In this document: one piece after another, positions 53,472 through 63,507 of the stretch
How positions within the stretch are numbered: the first letter of the stretch is position 1
How the letters are laid out: each line of letters opens with the position of its first letter
Source: JAMXLO01 sp964427005
GTDB taxonomy: Bacteria; Pseudomonadota; Alphaproteobacteria; Acetobacterales; Acetobacteraceae
Reading direction: 5' to 3'
Length of the DNA stretch: 64,000 bases
Assembly (NCBI GenBank): GCA_964427005.1
Contig: CAYRTL010000007.1
Coordinates: 23,616 to 87,615, forward strand
The notes under the pieces: model-generated
Told to the model about the DNA's origin: nothing
The model's input: only the letters and a program-made list of their open reading frames with translations
Databases searched by the model: none
Made by a program: the position numbers and the translations under genes

Positions 53472-55013
53472 ATGGCGATCAGATCACTGTGGTGGCGCAG
53501 TAGATTGTCAGTGCTCCGGGCGATACGGCTTACGGTCGCCGCTGTTTCCTGTATCACTTTTACTCCATCGCTTCTCGCTTACGCCCAGGCTGGATTCGAC
53601 GACGATCGGGTCATGCTCCAGGGCTTTTATTGGGAATCCAGCCGCCACGGATATCCGAAGTTCCTTCAGTTCGGTACTGAACACTGGTACGCGATCGTAG
53701 CGAGAGAAGCTCCCGCCATCCAAGCGGCTGGATTCGATCTTGTGTGGCTGCCTCCGCCCTCTTTCGCTGGTGGCTACAGCGCCGGCTACGACCCGAAGGA
53801 ATACTTCGTGCTCGACAACAGCTACGGCAGCCAGCAGGAGCAGCGGGCTGCGCTCGAGTCCCTGCTGGCCGACGGCATCGAGCCGGTCGCCGATATTGTC
53901 ATAAATCACCGAAACGGCAGCGAGAAATGGGCTGATTTCAAAAACCCGGCCTGGGGAACCTGGGCAATCACCCGCGATGACGAAGCATTCACCAATCCAG
54001 CTTCAGAAGTATACAACACGCCCGTCGAGCTTCGTGGCGCACCAGAGGAGAGCCCCCAGTATCGCCCGTCGGGTGACTTTGCGTACGCCTCATTCCGTGA
54101 CATCGATCACACCAATACGCAAGTTCGACGCGACATCATTCGTTATCTTCTTCAGTTGAAGAGCCTCGGATATCGAGGTTGGCGATACGACATGGTACAC
54201 GGCTACAACGCGAAGTGGATCGCCGTTTACAACAGAGCCACCGCACCGACATTCTCCGTGGGCGAATACGACTGGGATAAGCAGGCTGAGCAGCGAGGAT
54301 GGGTATGGTCCACTGCCACAGGCCCGGGTGATCTCACGACTTCCAGCGACGTGTTCGATTTTTCGAGCTTTTTCACGTTGAAAGACAACAAGGGACGTTA
54401 TGCGGCTTGGTATGGCTTCGGCCAGGGCGTCGGTCTCGTCGGGGACAATACCGATGGCCATCCCTGGAAAAATCGGGCCGTCACCTTCATCGAGAACCAT
54501 GATACCGGGTACCGTACGAATGAAGACGGCTCACCCGAGAATGGCCATAGCCAGGACAACTTCGCCAACGGATGGGAAGTAGAACAAGCTTACGCACAGA
54601 TCCTGACTCACCCCGGAGTTCCGACCGTATTTTGGAAGCACTATTTCGACTGGGGGCCGGATCTTCAGAATAAGATTCACGCCCTCATCAATGCGCGGAA
54701 GGTGGCAGGCGTCAACGCGGGCAGTACGCTCTATCTCCAGGACAATGCGCGGCAAAGCGGCGTCTATGCGGCCAGGGTTGTAGGTCGAAATGGCGACCTC
54801 TACGTCCGTATCGGGGGCGATGATGCGACGTGGCAACCCTCGAACTCCGGCTACGCGAACTATCGGGAGTATGCGGAGGGAGCTGGATGGAAAGTCTGGG
54901 TCACTCTCCCGGGCAATCCTGATGTCCAGCATAAGCAGGCCCATGCGCCCTTCCCTGTTCCGACATACCGGCCGGCAGAGACAATCACTGTTCCGGATAA
55001 TTTGCTGAACTAG
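53472..55013 (+). CDS. Secreted alpha-amylase (GH13)
   Basis: This 513-residue enzyme hydrolyses internal alpha-1,4 bonds of starch or glycogen. The N-terminus (basic residues, then LTVAAVSCITFTPSLLAYAQA) is a signal peptide, so the enzyme is periplasmic or extracellular. GH13 regions are visible: DIVINHRNG, GWRYDMVHGY with the nucleophile Asp near residue 236, the acid Glu in VGEYDWD near 264, and FIENHDTG near 341. It resembles bacterial and plant-type or maltotetraose-forming amylases. ATG 53472 follows AGGGGGAA. Confidence 0.94.
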   Translation: MAIRSLWWRSRLSVLRAIRLTVAAVSCITFTPSLLAYAQAGFDDDRVMLQGFYWESSRHGYPKFLQFGTEHWYAIVAREAPAIQAAGFDLVWLPPPSFAGGYSAGYDPKEYFVLDNSYGSQQEQRAALESLLADGIEPVADIVINHRNGSEKWADFKNPAWGTWAITRDDEAFTNPASEVYNTPVELRGAPEESPQYRPSGDFAYASFRDIDHTNTQVRRDIIRYLLQLKSLGYRGWRYDMVHGYNAKWIAVYNRATAPTFSVGEYDWDKQAEQRGWVWSTATGPGDLTTSSDVFDFSSFFTLKDNKGRYAAWYGFGQGVGLVGDNTDGHPWKNRAVTFIENHDTGYRTNEDGSPENGHSQDNFANGWEVEQAYAQILTHPGVPTVFWKHYFDWGPDLQNKIHALINARKVAGVNAGSTLYLQDNARQSGVYAARVVGRNGDLYVRIGGDDATWQPSNSGYANYREYAEGAGWKVWVTLPGNPDVQHKQAHAPFPVPTYRPAETITVPDNLLN

Positions 55014-55086
55014 GCTCTGAGGCCTTTGGCAGTGAACGCAGCAGTCACGGTCGAAGGCCCACCAAGTCTGAGATCGGAGTAGCAAC

Positions 55087-55671
55087 GTGAACGTGTTCTT
55101 GATGCGACACGGCGAGACGGCGTGGAGCCTGAGTGGCAGGCACACCAGCACGACGGATCTTCCTTTGACCGATAACGGACGCCGGGTTGCGGAGAGGCTG
55201 CAGCCCGTGCTCGCGAGAGAAACGTTCGCCCGTGTCTTCGTCAGCCCAATGCGGCGCGCGCGAGAGACCTGCGAATTGGCGGGTCTCGGCAATGCAGCCG
55301 TCATCGACCCGGAACTGGCGGAATGGAACTACGGCGAATACGAGGGGCTGACGCCCAAACAGATCCACGAGAAGGTGCCCGGCTGGCTGATTTTCCGCGA
55401 CGGTTGCCCGGGCGGCGAAATGCCAGAGCAAGTGAGTGCCAGAGTGGATCGAGTGATCGCCCGGGTCCGCGCTGTTGACGGCGATGTCGCTGTGTTTGCA
55501 CACGGACACGTGCTCCGCGTCTTCGTCGCACGGTGGATCGGGCTTCCGGTAGGCGCCGCAGAGCATTTCTTGCTCGATACGGCCACATTGTCCGTTCTGT
55601 CCTACTACTACGAACTTCCCGCTGTCAGGGTCTGGAACGGATCCCTGCCGACACAGGATAAGCCGCGATGA
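55087..55671 (+). CDS. Histidine phosphatase (phosphoglycerate mutase-like)
   Basis: This 194-residue protein has the phosphohistidine motif LMRHGETAWS at the N-terminus, a second conserved Arg in VSPMRRARETC, Glu in EWNYGEYEG, and the late His in VFAHGHVLRVF. The size and ...GEYEG pattern fit the cofactor-dependent PGM/phosphatase superfamily (GpmB, CobC, sugar-phosphate phosphatases). True mutase activity is uncertain. The start is GTG 55087 with GGAGT upstream, and the stop overlaps the glgP start by 4 bp. Confidence 0.88.
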   Translation: MNVFLMRHGETAWSLSGRHTSTTDLPLTDNGRRVAERLQPVLARETFARVFVSPMRRARETCELAGLGNAAVIDPELAEWNYGEYEGLTPKQIHEKVPGWLIFRDGCPGGEMPEQVSARVDRVIARVRAVDGDVAVFAHGHVLRVFVARWIGLPVGAAEHFLLDTATLSVLSYYYELPAVRVWNGSLPTQDKPR

Positions 55672-58154
55672 ATGAAGCAAAGCAACTCGTCTGTGATCAG
55701 GAGCTTCTTACGCGGTACGGCTGTGGCCCGATCCGGTTCTCCGGGCGCGACGACGCCTTGTACGAGCGGCACCTGCTGTTCGACGATGTCGTCGCTCCGG
55801 AAGAGGCCGGGTCGCGCGAGCGCTTCGAGGCAGCCGCGCGTTCGGTGCGAGATGTGCTGTCGCAACGCTGGATACTGACGGACAGAACCTATGACCGGGA
55901 GGATCCGAAGCGAATCTACTATCTGTCGATGGAGTTTCTGATCGGGCGGTCGCTCTCCAACAATATCACCAATCTTCTGCTCGATCCCTTCGCGAAGGAA
56001 CTCGCCGCCCGGAGCAAGCTCGACCCGCTCGCCATCATCGAACAAGAACCCGATGCCGGGTTGGGCAACGGCGGGCTCGGTCGTTTGGCGGCCTGCTTTC
56101 TCGACTCTATGGCGACGATGCAGCTCCCGGCCATCGGCTACGGGTTGCGTTACGAGTACGGGATGTTCAAACAGTCCATCCAGAACGGCTGGCAGCATGA
56201 AGAGCCAGACAACTGGCTGCGCCGCCAGGACCCATGGGAAGTGCCGCGTCCGGACGAGGCGGTGGAAGTCAGGCTTAACTGTTCGTTCGCGCTGCAAGAC
56301 GGGCACCTGCACCCTGTGGCGGGCCGACCATCTTCGCTGATCGGCATACCGTTCGATCGACCGGTGGTCGGCTATGGCGGCAAGACCATCAATACATTGC
56401 GCCTGTGGGGCGCCGCTGCGCCAGACTATTTCAATTTCCAGGAATTCAGCACTGGCGATTTTGTCGGCGCCCTGGCTGGGACTCTCGCAGCTGAATCGCT
56501 GACCCGAGTGCTGTACCCAGACGACTCCACAAACATGGGGCAAGGTCTGCGCTTCGGGCAGGAATATTTCCTCGTCGCCTGCTCATTGGCCGACCTCGTC
56601 CGGCGCTTCCGTCGCAGCAATGCCGATTGGAGCACGTTCCCTGACAAGGTCGCGATTCAACTCAACGATACGCATCCGACGATGGCAGTGCCGGAGTTGA
56701 TGCGGATCCTGCTCGACGAGGCGCAGGTCGGCTGGGACCAGGCCTGGGATATGACGCAGAGGACGTTGGCGTACACCAATCACACCCTGCTGCCCGAAGC
56801 GCTCGAGAAATGGCCGCTCGCGTGGTTCGAGATGATGCTGCCGCGCCATCTGGAAATCATCCTCGAGATCAATCGGCGTTTCCTCGGCGCCGTCCGGAAG
56901 CGCTATCCCGGCGACGAGGAGCGGGTGCGGCGCATGAGCCTGGTCGAGGAAGGCGCCGAGCGGAAGATTCGCATGGCCAACCTCGCCATCGTCGGCTCGC
57001 ACAGCACCAATGGAGTCGCCGCGATCCACACCGACCTGCTGCGGAAAACTACGGTCAAAGACCTGGCTGAGATGTTTCCGGAGCGTTTCAACAACAAGAC
57101 CAACGGCGTCACGCCGCGAAGATGGCTATTGCTGGCGAACCCTGCGCTCGCCGGCACAATCACCGCGGCGATCGGAGACGGCTGGCTGACCGATCTCAGC
57201 CGATTGCGCCAACTGACGCCTCTCGCCGAAGACAAATCCTTTCGTCAGGCGTTCCGCAACGCCACGCAGGAGGCCAAAACGCGCTTTGCCGATTGGCTCA
57301 AGACAACGACTGGACAGATCGTTGACCCCGCCAGCATTTTCGACTGTCAGATCAAGCGCATCCATGAATACAAGCGGCAACTGCTCAACGCGTTGCGCAT
57401 AATCGTGCTGTATAACCGGCTGCGTGAGAACCCGGGCCTTGCGACGACGCCGCGCACGTTCTTCTTCGCTGGTAAGGCAGCGCCGGCCTATCGGCTGGCC
57501 AAGCTGATCATCAAATTCATCAATAACCTCGCCGGCACGATCGATGGCGATTCGATCGCGCGAGACCGTCTCAAGGTCGTGTTCCTCCCGGATTACTGCG
57601 TCTCGTTGGCCGAGAGGCTGATTCCGGGCGCCGAGGTCTCCAACCAGATCTCGACCGCCGGTTACGAGGCGAGCGGCACGAGCAACATGAAGTTCATGAT
57701 GAATGGAGCGCTGACGATTGGCACACGCGACGGCGCGACGATTGAGATGGCGGAAGAGGCCGGCGAGGAGAACTTCTTCCTGTTCGGCTTGAGTGCCGAT
57801 GAGGTGGCCGGCAGCCGCAGTTGGTACAATCCGCACTGGCATTACGACAACGAGCCGGAAACCCGCGCCGCGCTGGACCTGATCTTCTCCGATCATTTCA
57901 GCCGCTACGAGCCCGGCATTTTCGCTCCGCTGCGCGACACGCTGCTGACGCAGGGAGACCACTACATGCATCTGGCCGACCTCAAATCCTATCTCGAGGC
58001 GGACCAGAAGCTGACCGCGTTGTACGCCGACCGCGACGCCTGGGCGCGCAAGGCGATCCTGAACGTGGCATGCAGCGGGAAGTTCTCCAGCGACCGCACG
58101 ATCGCCCAATACGCCGCCGAGATCTGGCGAGCGAAGCCGTGTCCGGTGTCGTGA
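55668..58154 (+). CDS. glgP: Glycogen/starch phosphorylase
   Basis: This 828-residue PLP enzyme releases glucose-1-phosphate from the non-reducing ends of alpha-1,4-glucans. Motifs seen include YYLSMEFLIGRSL, EPDAGLGNGGLGRLAACFLDS, QLNDTHPTMAVPELMRIL, NNKTNGVTPRRWL, and the PLP-lysine site EASGTSNMKFMMNGALTIGT with Lys near residue 675. Full family length. It lies between the phosphatase and phosphoglucomutase genes in one operon. Confidence 0.97.
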   Translation: MNEAKQLVCDQELLTRYGCGPIRFSGRDDALYERHLLFDDVVAPEEAGSRERFEAAARSVRDVLSQRWILTDRTYDREDPKRIYYLSMEFLIGRSLSNNITNLLLDPFAKELAARSKLDPLAIIEQEPDAGLGNGGLGRLAACFLDSMATMQLPAIGYGLRYEYGMFKQSIQNGWQHEEPDNWLRRQDPWEVPRPDEAVEVRLNCSFALQDGHLHPVAGRPSSLIGIPFDRPVVGYGGKTINTLRLWGAAAPDYFNFQEFSTGDFVGALAGTLAAESLTRVLYPDDSTNMGQGLRFGQEYFLVACSLADLVRRFRRSNADWSTFPDKVAIQLNDTHPTMAVPELMRILLDEAQVGWDQAWDMTQRTLAYTNHTLLPEALEKWPLAWFEMMLPRHLEIILEINRRFLGAVRKRYPGDEERVRRMSLVEEGAERKIRMANLAIVGSHSTNGVAAIHTDLLRKTTVKDLAEMFPERFNNKTNGVTPRRWLLLANPALAGTITAAIGDGWLTDLSRLRQLTPLAEDKSFRQAFRNATQEAKTRFADWLKTTTGQIVDPASIFDCQIKRIHEYKRQLLNALRIIVLYNRLRENPGLATTPRTFFFAGKAAPAYRLAKLIIKFINNLAGTIDGDSIARDRLKVVFLPDYCVSLAERLIPGAEVSNQISTAGYEASGTSNMKFMMNGALTIGTRDGATIEMAEEAGEENFFLFGLSADEVAGSRSWYNPHWHYDNEPETRAALDLIFSDHFSRYEPGIFAPLRDTLLTQGDHYMHLADLKSYLEADQKLTALYADRDAWARKAILNVACSGKFSSDRTIAQYAAEIWRAKPCPVS

Positions 58155-58167
58155 AAAGGATCAGTGC

Positions 58168-59847
58168 ATGACCATTTCGCCCCTCGCCGGCAAGCCGGCG
58201 CCCGCGGAGATGCTGGTCGATCTGGCCCGCCTCGAACGCGACTATTTCGAACGCAGGCCCGATCTCGACGACCACGAACAACGAGTCAGCTTCGGGACCA
58301 GCGGCCATCGCGGCTCATCGCTGCGCGGCTCCTTCAACGAAGCCCATATCATGGCCATTACCCAAGCCATCTGCGACTTCCGACTGGCGCACGGAATCAG
58401 TGGGCCGTTGTTCATGGGGCGGGATACGCACGCGCTCTCCGAGCCTGCCCAGCGCACAGCGCTCGAGGTTCTCGCCGGCAATCACGTGCACACCGTTATC
58501 CAGCAGAACGATGGGGTGACCCCGACGCCGGTCATCTCGCACGCAATCCTCGTCCACAATCGCGGGCGAAGCGAGCATCTCGCCGACGGCATTGTCGTCA
58601 CCCCTTCGCACAACCCGCCGGAGGATGGCGGGTTCAAGTACAATCCGACGCACGGAGGTCCGGCCGATGTCGACGTGACGCGGTGGATCGAGAACCGAGC
58701 CAACGAATTGCTGCGCACTGCCAATGCCGGCGTGAAGCGGGTGGGTTTCGCCGCAGCCGTCAACGCCGACACGACGCAGCAGGAAGACTTCCTCCTGCCC
58801 TACGTCAACGATCTACGCAACGTCGTCGATATGGAGGCGATCCGCGCCGCCCGCCTCAAGCTTGCCGTCGACCCTCTCGGCGGCGCCGCGGTGCATTATT
58901 GGGAACCGATCAACGCGATCTACAAGCTGGACATCGCCGTGACCAACCCGAAGGTTGACCCGACCTTTTCGTTCATGACCGTCGATTACGACGGCAAGAT
59001 CCGCATGGACTGCTCCAGCCCGTATGCGATGGCGCGGCTCGTCGAGCTCAAAAACCGCTACGACGTCGCCTTCGCCAACGACCCGGATTCCGATCGGCAC
59101 GGCATCGTCACACCGTCGTCAGGCCTGATGAACCCTAATCACTATCTGGCCGTGGCCATCCATTATCTGCTCACGCACCGTCCCGAGTGGCCCGCACGTG
59201 CCTTGGTTGGCAAGACGCTGGTTAGCAGCGGGATGATCGACAGGGTCGTGCAAAATCTCGGCCGCCGGCTTCAGGAGGTACCGGTGGGCTTCAAATGGTT
59301 TGTACCGGGACTCCTCAACGGCTCGTGCTGCTTCGGCGGCGAGGAGAGCGCCGGAGCGAGCTTCCTGCGACACGACGGCACAGTCTGGACGACTGACAAA
59401 GACGGCCCGATCATGGGTCTGCTGGCGGCCGAGATCACCGCCCGCACGGGGAAGGACCCGGGCGAGCATTACCGCAAGCTGACCGCACAACTCGGAACTC
59501 CCCATTACACACGAATCGACGCGCCGGCGACGCCGGATCAGAAGGCCAGGTTGGCGAAGTTGTCCCCCGAAGACGTCAAGGAATCGCAGCTCGCGGGCGA
59601 GCCGATCATCGCCAAACTGTCACGCGCTCCGGCCAACGACGCTCCGATAGGTGGCATCAAGGTCGTGGCCGCGAGCGGTTGGTTTGCCGCCCGGCCGTCC
59701 GGCACGGAGAACCTGTACAAGATCTACGCAGAAAGTTTCATGGACCAATCGCACCTGGACGCCCTCGTCAGCGAAGCGCAGGCGATAGTTAAAAATGCCC
59801 TGGAGATTCCCGAGGCAAGCCAGGCGCAAGATGGCGGAAAGCGATGA
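58168..59847 (+). CDS. pgm: Phosphoglucomutase (alpha-D-glucose-specific)
   Basis: This 559-residue enzyme interconverts glucose-1-phosphate and glucose-6-phosphate, linking phosphorylase to central metabolism. The active Ser lies in VVTPSHNPPEDGG near residue 147, the metal-binding loop is NDPDSDRHG near 305, the sugar-binding loop GGEESAGASF, and the phosphate-binding ARPSGTENLYKIY near the C-terminus. AAAAGG precedes ATG 58168. The stop overlaps malQ (ATGA). Confidence 0.96.
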   Translation: MTISPLAGKPAPAEMLVDLARLERDYFERRPDLDDHEQRVSFGTSGHRGSSLRGSFNEAHIMAITQAICDFRLAHGISGPLFMGRDTHALSEPAQRTALEVLAGNHVHTVIQQNDGVTPTPVISHAILVHNRGRSEHLADGIVVTPSHNPPEDGGFKYNPTHGGPADVDVTRWIENRANELLRTANAGVKRVGFAAAVNADTTQQEDFLLPYVNDLRNVVDMEAIRAARLKLAVDPLGGAAVHYWEPINAIYKLDIAVTNPKVDPTFSFMTVDYDGKIRMDCSSPYAMARLVELKNRYDVAFANDPDSDRHGIVTPSSGLMNPNHYLAVAIHYLLTHRPEWPARALVGKTLVSSGMIDRVVQNLGRRLQEVPVGFKWFVPGLLNGSCCFGGEESAGASFLRHDGTVWTTDKDGPIMGLLAAEITARTGKDPGEHYRKLTAQLGTPHYTRIDAPATPDQKARLAKLSPEDVKESQLAGEPIIAKLSRAPANDAPIGGIKVVAASGWFAARPSGTENLYKIYAESFMDQSHLDALVSEAQAIVKNALEIPEASQAQDGGKR

Positions 59848-61394
59848 TCGGGGGCAGCCAGCCTGCAGGTCCGTGCTTGTTCCCAGCGGAGTATCGCGCT
59901 TCGGGCCTGCTGTTGCATATCACCTCGTTGCCATCGCGCTATGGCATCGGTGATTTCGGCCCGGAAGCCGAGGCGTGGATCGATCGGCTTGCAGATTCCG
60001 GTCAAAGCTGGTGGCAGGCTCTGCCGCTTGGTCCAACGGGGTATTACAATTCGCCTTATTCACCACTGTCGTCCTTCGCCGCGAACGAATTGCTGATCAG
60101 CCCGGCCCGCCTGATCGAGGACGGCCTGCTTCCGGCCGGTTCCGGCGAAGACCGGTTGTTTCCGGTGGCGGCTGTCGATTATGAGGCCGTCATTCCCTTC
60201 AAGCATCGTTTGGTTGAGCAAGCCTGGTGCAGCTTTTGTGCCGGCGTGCGGCCCGATCTGAAGCCTGACTACGAGCAGTTCTGCCACGACCATCACAATT
60301 GGCTGGACGATTACGCATTGTTCCGCGCGTTGAGGGACCGTCACGATGGCGCGCATTATCTCGAGTGGCCGGAGGAATTGGTCGGGCGCGTTCCCGCAGC
60401 GATCGCGCAAGCTCGACAAGAGTTGCAAGGCCAGATTGATTCGGTTCGGTTTGCACAGTTCCTCCTTTTCCGCCAAGGAGAAGCCCTCAAGCGGCGCGCT
60501 CGCGCTAAGGGCGTGCGCCTGATCGGCGATCTGCCCTTCTTCGTTGCCGCCGACTCGAGCGATGTGTGGGCAAATCCAGATCTGTTTCTGCTGGATGATC
60601 GCCGTAGGCCGAAGGTTGTCGCTGGCGTCCCGCCGGACTATTTCGCCGCAGATGGCCAGTTGTGGGGCAACCCGGTGTATGACTGGGATGCTGTTCGCCG
60701 TACCGGTTATCGTTGGTGGATACAACGTGTGCGCACCCTGCTGGCGCATGTGGACGTGGTTCGCCTCGACCACTTTCGTGCGTTCGCAGCTGCGTGGCAT
60801 GTGCCAGCGGACGCGGCGACCGCACGAGTTGGCGAATGGGTACCGGGGCCGGGCGAAGGCTTCTTTACCGCACTACAGAGCGAACTAGGCGCTCTACCTT
60901 TCATTGCCGAAGATTTGGGGCTGATCACGCCTGATGTGACTGCGCTGCGTGAGCAATTCGAATTGCCCGGACTCCGTGTCCTGCAATTCGCCTTCGATGG
61001 TGATCCAGCCAATCCCCACCTACCTCAAAACTATGTGACAAACACAGTCGTGTATACAGGCACCCACGACAATCCCACGACGTGCGGCTGGTTCGAAGAC
61101 CTGCCAGATCACCAGCGGCAGAATCTATGGAACTACGTGCGGCGCCGCGATGGCGGGAGCCGCGAGGCTGCATCCGCGCTGATGAGTTTGGCGTGGTCGT
61201 CCAACGCGGCGCTCGCGATGGCTCCGTTGCAGGACCTGCTTGCCTTGGGCAAGGAAGCGCGCATGAACGTGCCTGGCTTGGCCCAAGGCAATTGGCGATG
61301 GCGGTGCACGGAAGACTTGCTGAACTCATCCGCCTTCCGTTGGCTCAGTGACCTGACGAGATCCACAAGACGGTCGCACAACCAGCCGCTATGA
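59844..61394 (+). CDS. malQ: 4-alpha-glucanotransferase (amylomaltase, GH77)
   Basis: This 516-residue enzyme disproportionates malto-oligosaccharides and lengthens chains for phosphorylase. GH77 signatures are RASGLLLHITSLPSRYGIGD, QALPLGPTGYYNSPYSPLSS, the nucleophile Asp near residue 308 (VVRLDHFRAFAAAW), the acid Glu near 355 (IAEDLGLITPDV) and GTHDNPTTCGW. It overlaps both neighbours by 4 bp, so it is translationally coupled within the glycogen operon. Confidence 0.96.
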   Translation: MIGGSQPAGPCLFPAEYRASGLLLHITSLPSRYGIGDFGPEAEAWIDRLADSGQSWWQALPLGPTGYYNSPYSPLSSFAANELLISPARLIEDGLLPAGSGEDRLFPVAAVDYEAVIPFKHRLVEQAWCSFCAGVRPDLKPDYEQFCHDHHNWLDDYALFRALRDRHDGAHYLEWPEELVGRVPAAIAQARQELQGQIDSVRFAQFLLFRQGEALKRRARAKGVRLIGDLPFFVAADSSDVWANPDLFLLDDRRRPKVVAGVPPDYFAADGQLWGNPVYDWDAVRRTGYRWWIQRVRTLLAHVDVVRLDHFRAFAAAWHVPADAATARVGEWVPGPGEGFFTALQSELGALPFIAEDLGLITPDVTALREQFELPGLRVLQFAFDGDPANPHLPQNYVTNTVVYTGTHDNPTTCGWFEDLPDHQRQNLWNYVRRRDGGSREAASALMSLAWSSNAALAMAPLQDLLALGKEARMNVPGLAQGNWRWRCTEDLLNSSAFRWLSDLTRSTRRSHNQPL

Positions 61395-63466
61395 ACTCTA
61401 TCGAGACGACCGGTCGCAGCTCCCCAATTGGAGCGTCCGTGGGTTGCGGCGGCACCAACTTCAGCCTGTACTCCCGCTCCGCCATTGCTGTCGATTTGCT
61501 GTTCTTCGACAAGGCCGATGATAGCCGGCCCGCGCGCACGATCCGCATCGATCCCGCCACAAATCGCACCTACCACTATTGGCACGTATTTGTGCCGGAT
61601 GTGCAGCCTGGGCAGATCTATGGCTACCGCGTGCACGGTCCTTTCGATCCCACCATGGGCATGCGATTTGATCCCTCCAAGGTTCTCCTCGACCCCTACG
61701 GCCGTGCCGTGGCGGTTCCGAGCGGCTACAGTCGCGATGCCGCATCTGGGACTGGCGACAACACCGCAACGGCCATGAAAAGCGTGGTCGTCAATTCAGG
61801 CGCGTACGATTGGGAAGGCGATAAACCGCTGAACACACCATCCTCGCGGACTATCATATACGAAATGCACGTGCGCGGATTCACGCGACATCCGAATTCG
61901 GGCGTGACCGAGTCGAAACTCGGCACGTTCGCCGGTTTGATCGAAAAGATCCCGTACCTGAAGGAGCTGGGCATCACCGCGGTCGAACTGCTGCCGGTGT
62001 TCCAGTTCGATGCTCAGGACTGCCCTCCCGGACGGGTCAACTACTGGGGTTACTCGCCGGTCTCGTTCTTTGCGCCGCATCAGGCCTACAGCTCTCGTCC
62101 GGATCCGCTCAGTGCGGTGGACGAATTCCGCGACATGGTGAAGGCGCTGCATCGAGCGGGCATCGAGATCATCCTCGACGTCGTGTTCAACCACAGTGCG
62201 GAAGGTGACCACAGCGGGCCGACACTGAGCTTTCGCGGGCTGGACAACGACACCTACTATATTCTGCAAGATGACCGTTCACGGTACGCCAACTACAGCG
62301 GTACCGGGAATACGCTGGATGCGAATCATCCAGTCGTTCGCCGCATGATTGTCGACAGCCTTCGATATTGGGTCGAGGAGATGCATGTGGACGGTTTCCG
62401 GTTCGATCTCGCCGCGATTCTGTCGCGCGACGTATCGGGTCAGCCGATGCCAAACCCGCCGGTGCTGTGGGACATTGAATCTGATCCGCTCCTCGCGGGA
62501 ACCAAGCTCTTCGCAGAAGCCTGGGACGCTGCTGGCCTGTATCAGGTCGGCAGCTTCATCGGGGACGCCTGGAAGGAGTGGAATGGACAATTCCGTGACG
62601 ACGTCCGCAGCTTTTTCCGTTGCGATGAGGGCACTGTCACGCGCATGGCCGATCGTTTGCTCGGCAGCCCCGATATCTATGGACACAAGGAGCGAGAGCC
62701 AGAGCAAAGCATCAACTTCGTGACGTGTCACGACGGCTTCACTCTCAACGATCTGGTTTCATTCAACAGCAAACACAACGAGGCGAATGGCGAGGGTAAC
62801 CGAGACGGCTGGGACGATAATCGCAGCTGGAACTTCGGTATCGAGGGCCCAACGGACGATGCTATCGTGGAGAAGCTGCGCAACCGGCAAGTGAAGAATT
62901 TCCTGACCGTAACGATGCTGTCCGTCGGGATGCCCATGATTCTGATGGGCGATGAGGTACGACGCACGCAGAAGGGCAACAACAATGCCTACTGCCAGGA
63001 CAATGAGATCAGTTGGTTCGACTGGACGCTTGTCGCCACGCACTGGGACGTGCATCGCTTCGTGACGCTGCTCGCAACACGTCTCGAACTGAGCGACGTG
63101 GAGCACGAGCGCCTGCGTGTGCCGCTCAGTCAGCTGATCCGGGAGGCAAACAAGGAGTGGCACGGCGTCAAGCTTGGCCAGCCGGACTGGCGCGCTTGCT
63201 CTCACAGCATTGCCATTACCGCTGAAGTCCCGAGATTGAAGCTGCTGGTTCATGTGATTCTGAATGCATATCGGGAGCCGCTGCAGTTCGAGCTCCCGTC
63301 GGTGCGCGGCGGAGCAGGCGGTCATTGGCTGCGATGGATCGACACCTCCCTCGAGCCGCCGAATGACATCGTTCCCTGGCAGACCGCGACTGCAGTGCCT
63401 GATGGCTCCTATCGTGCGGAGGCACGTTCCGTTGTGGTACTCGGCGCATGGTTGGGAGCCGGATAA
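61391..63466 (+). CDS. glgX: Glycogen debranching enzyme (GH13_11)
   Basis: This 691-residue isoamylase-type enzyme removes short alpha-1,6-linked branches from phosphorylase-limited glycogen. An N-terminal CBM48-like domain (GYRVHGPFDPTMGMRFDPSK) precedes the barrel. The catalytic residues appear in GFRFDLAAIL (Asp near 338), LFAEAWDAAG (Glu near 376) and VTCHDGFTLNDLV (Asp near 446). It is the last gene of the amylase-led operon, and its start overlaps the malQ stop. Confidence 0.96.
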   Translation: MNSIETTGRSSPIGASVGCGGTNFSLYSRSAIAVDLLFFDKADDSRPARTIRIDPATNRTYHYWHVFVPDVQPGQIYGYRVHGPFDPTMGMRFDPSKVLLDPYGRAVAVPSGYSRDAASGTGDNTATAMKSVVVNSGAYDWEGDKPLNTPSSRTIIYEMHVRGFTRHPNSGVTESKLGTFAGLIEKIPYLKELGITAVELLPVFQFDAQDCPPGRVNYWGYSPVSFFAPHQAYSSRPDPLSAVDEFRDMVKALHRAGIEIILDVVFNHSAEGDHSGPTLSFRGLDNDTYYILQDDRSRYANYSGTGNTLDANHPVVRRMIVDSLRYWVEEMHVDGFRFDLAAILSRDVSGQPMPNPPVLWDIESDPLLAGTKLFAEAWDAAGLYQVGSFIGDAWKEWNGQFRDDVRSFFRCDEGTVTRMADRLLGSPDIYGHKEREPEQSINFVTCHDGFTLNDLVSFNSKHNEANGEGNRDGWDDNRSWNFGIEGPTDDAIVEKLRNRQVKNFLTVTMLSVGMPMILMGDEVRRTQKGNNNAYCQDNEISWFDWTLVATHWDVHRFVTLLATRLELSDVEHERLRVPLSQLIREANKEWHGVKLGQPDWRACSHSIAITAEVPRLKLLVHVILNAYREPLQFELPSVRGGAGGHWLRWIDTSLEPPNDIVPWQTATAVPDGSYRAEARSVVVLGAWLGAG

Positions 63467-63507
63467 GAGGCACTTTTGCCCCTGAGTTGACCGTCGATGC
63501 GAGCGAG

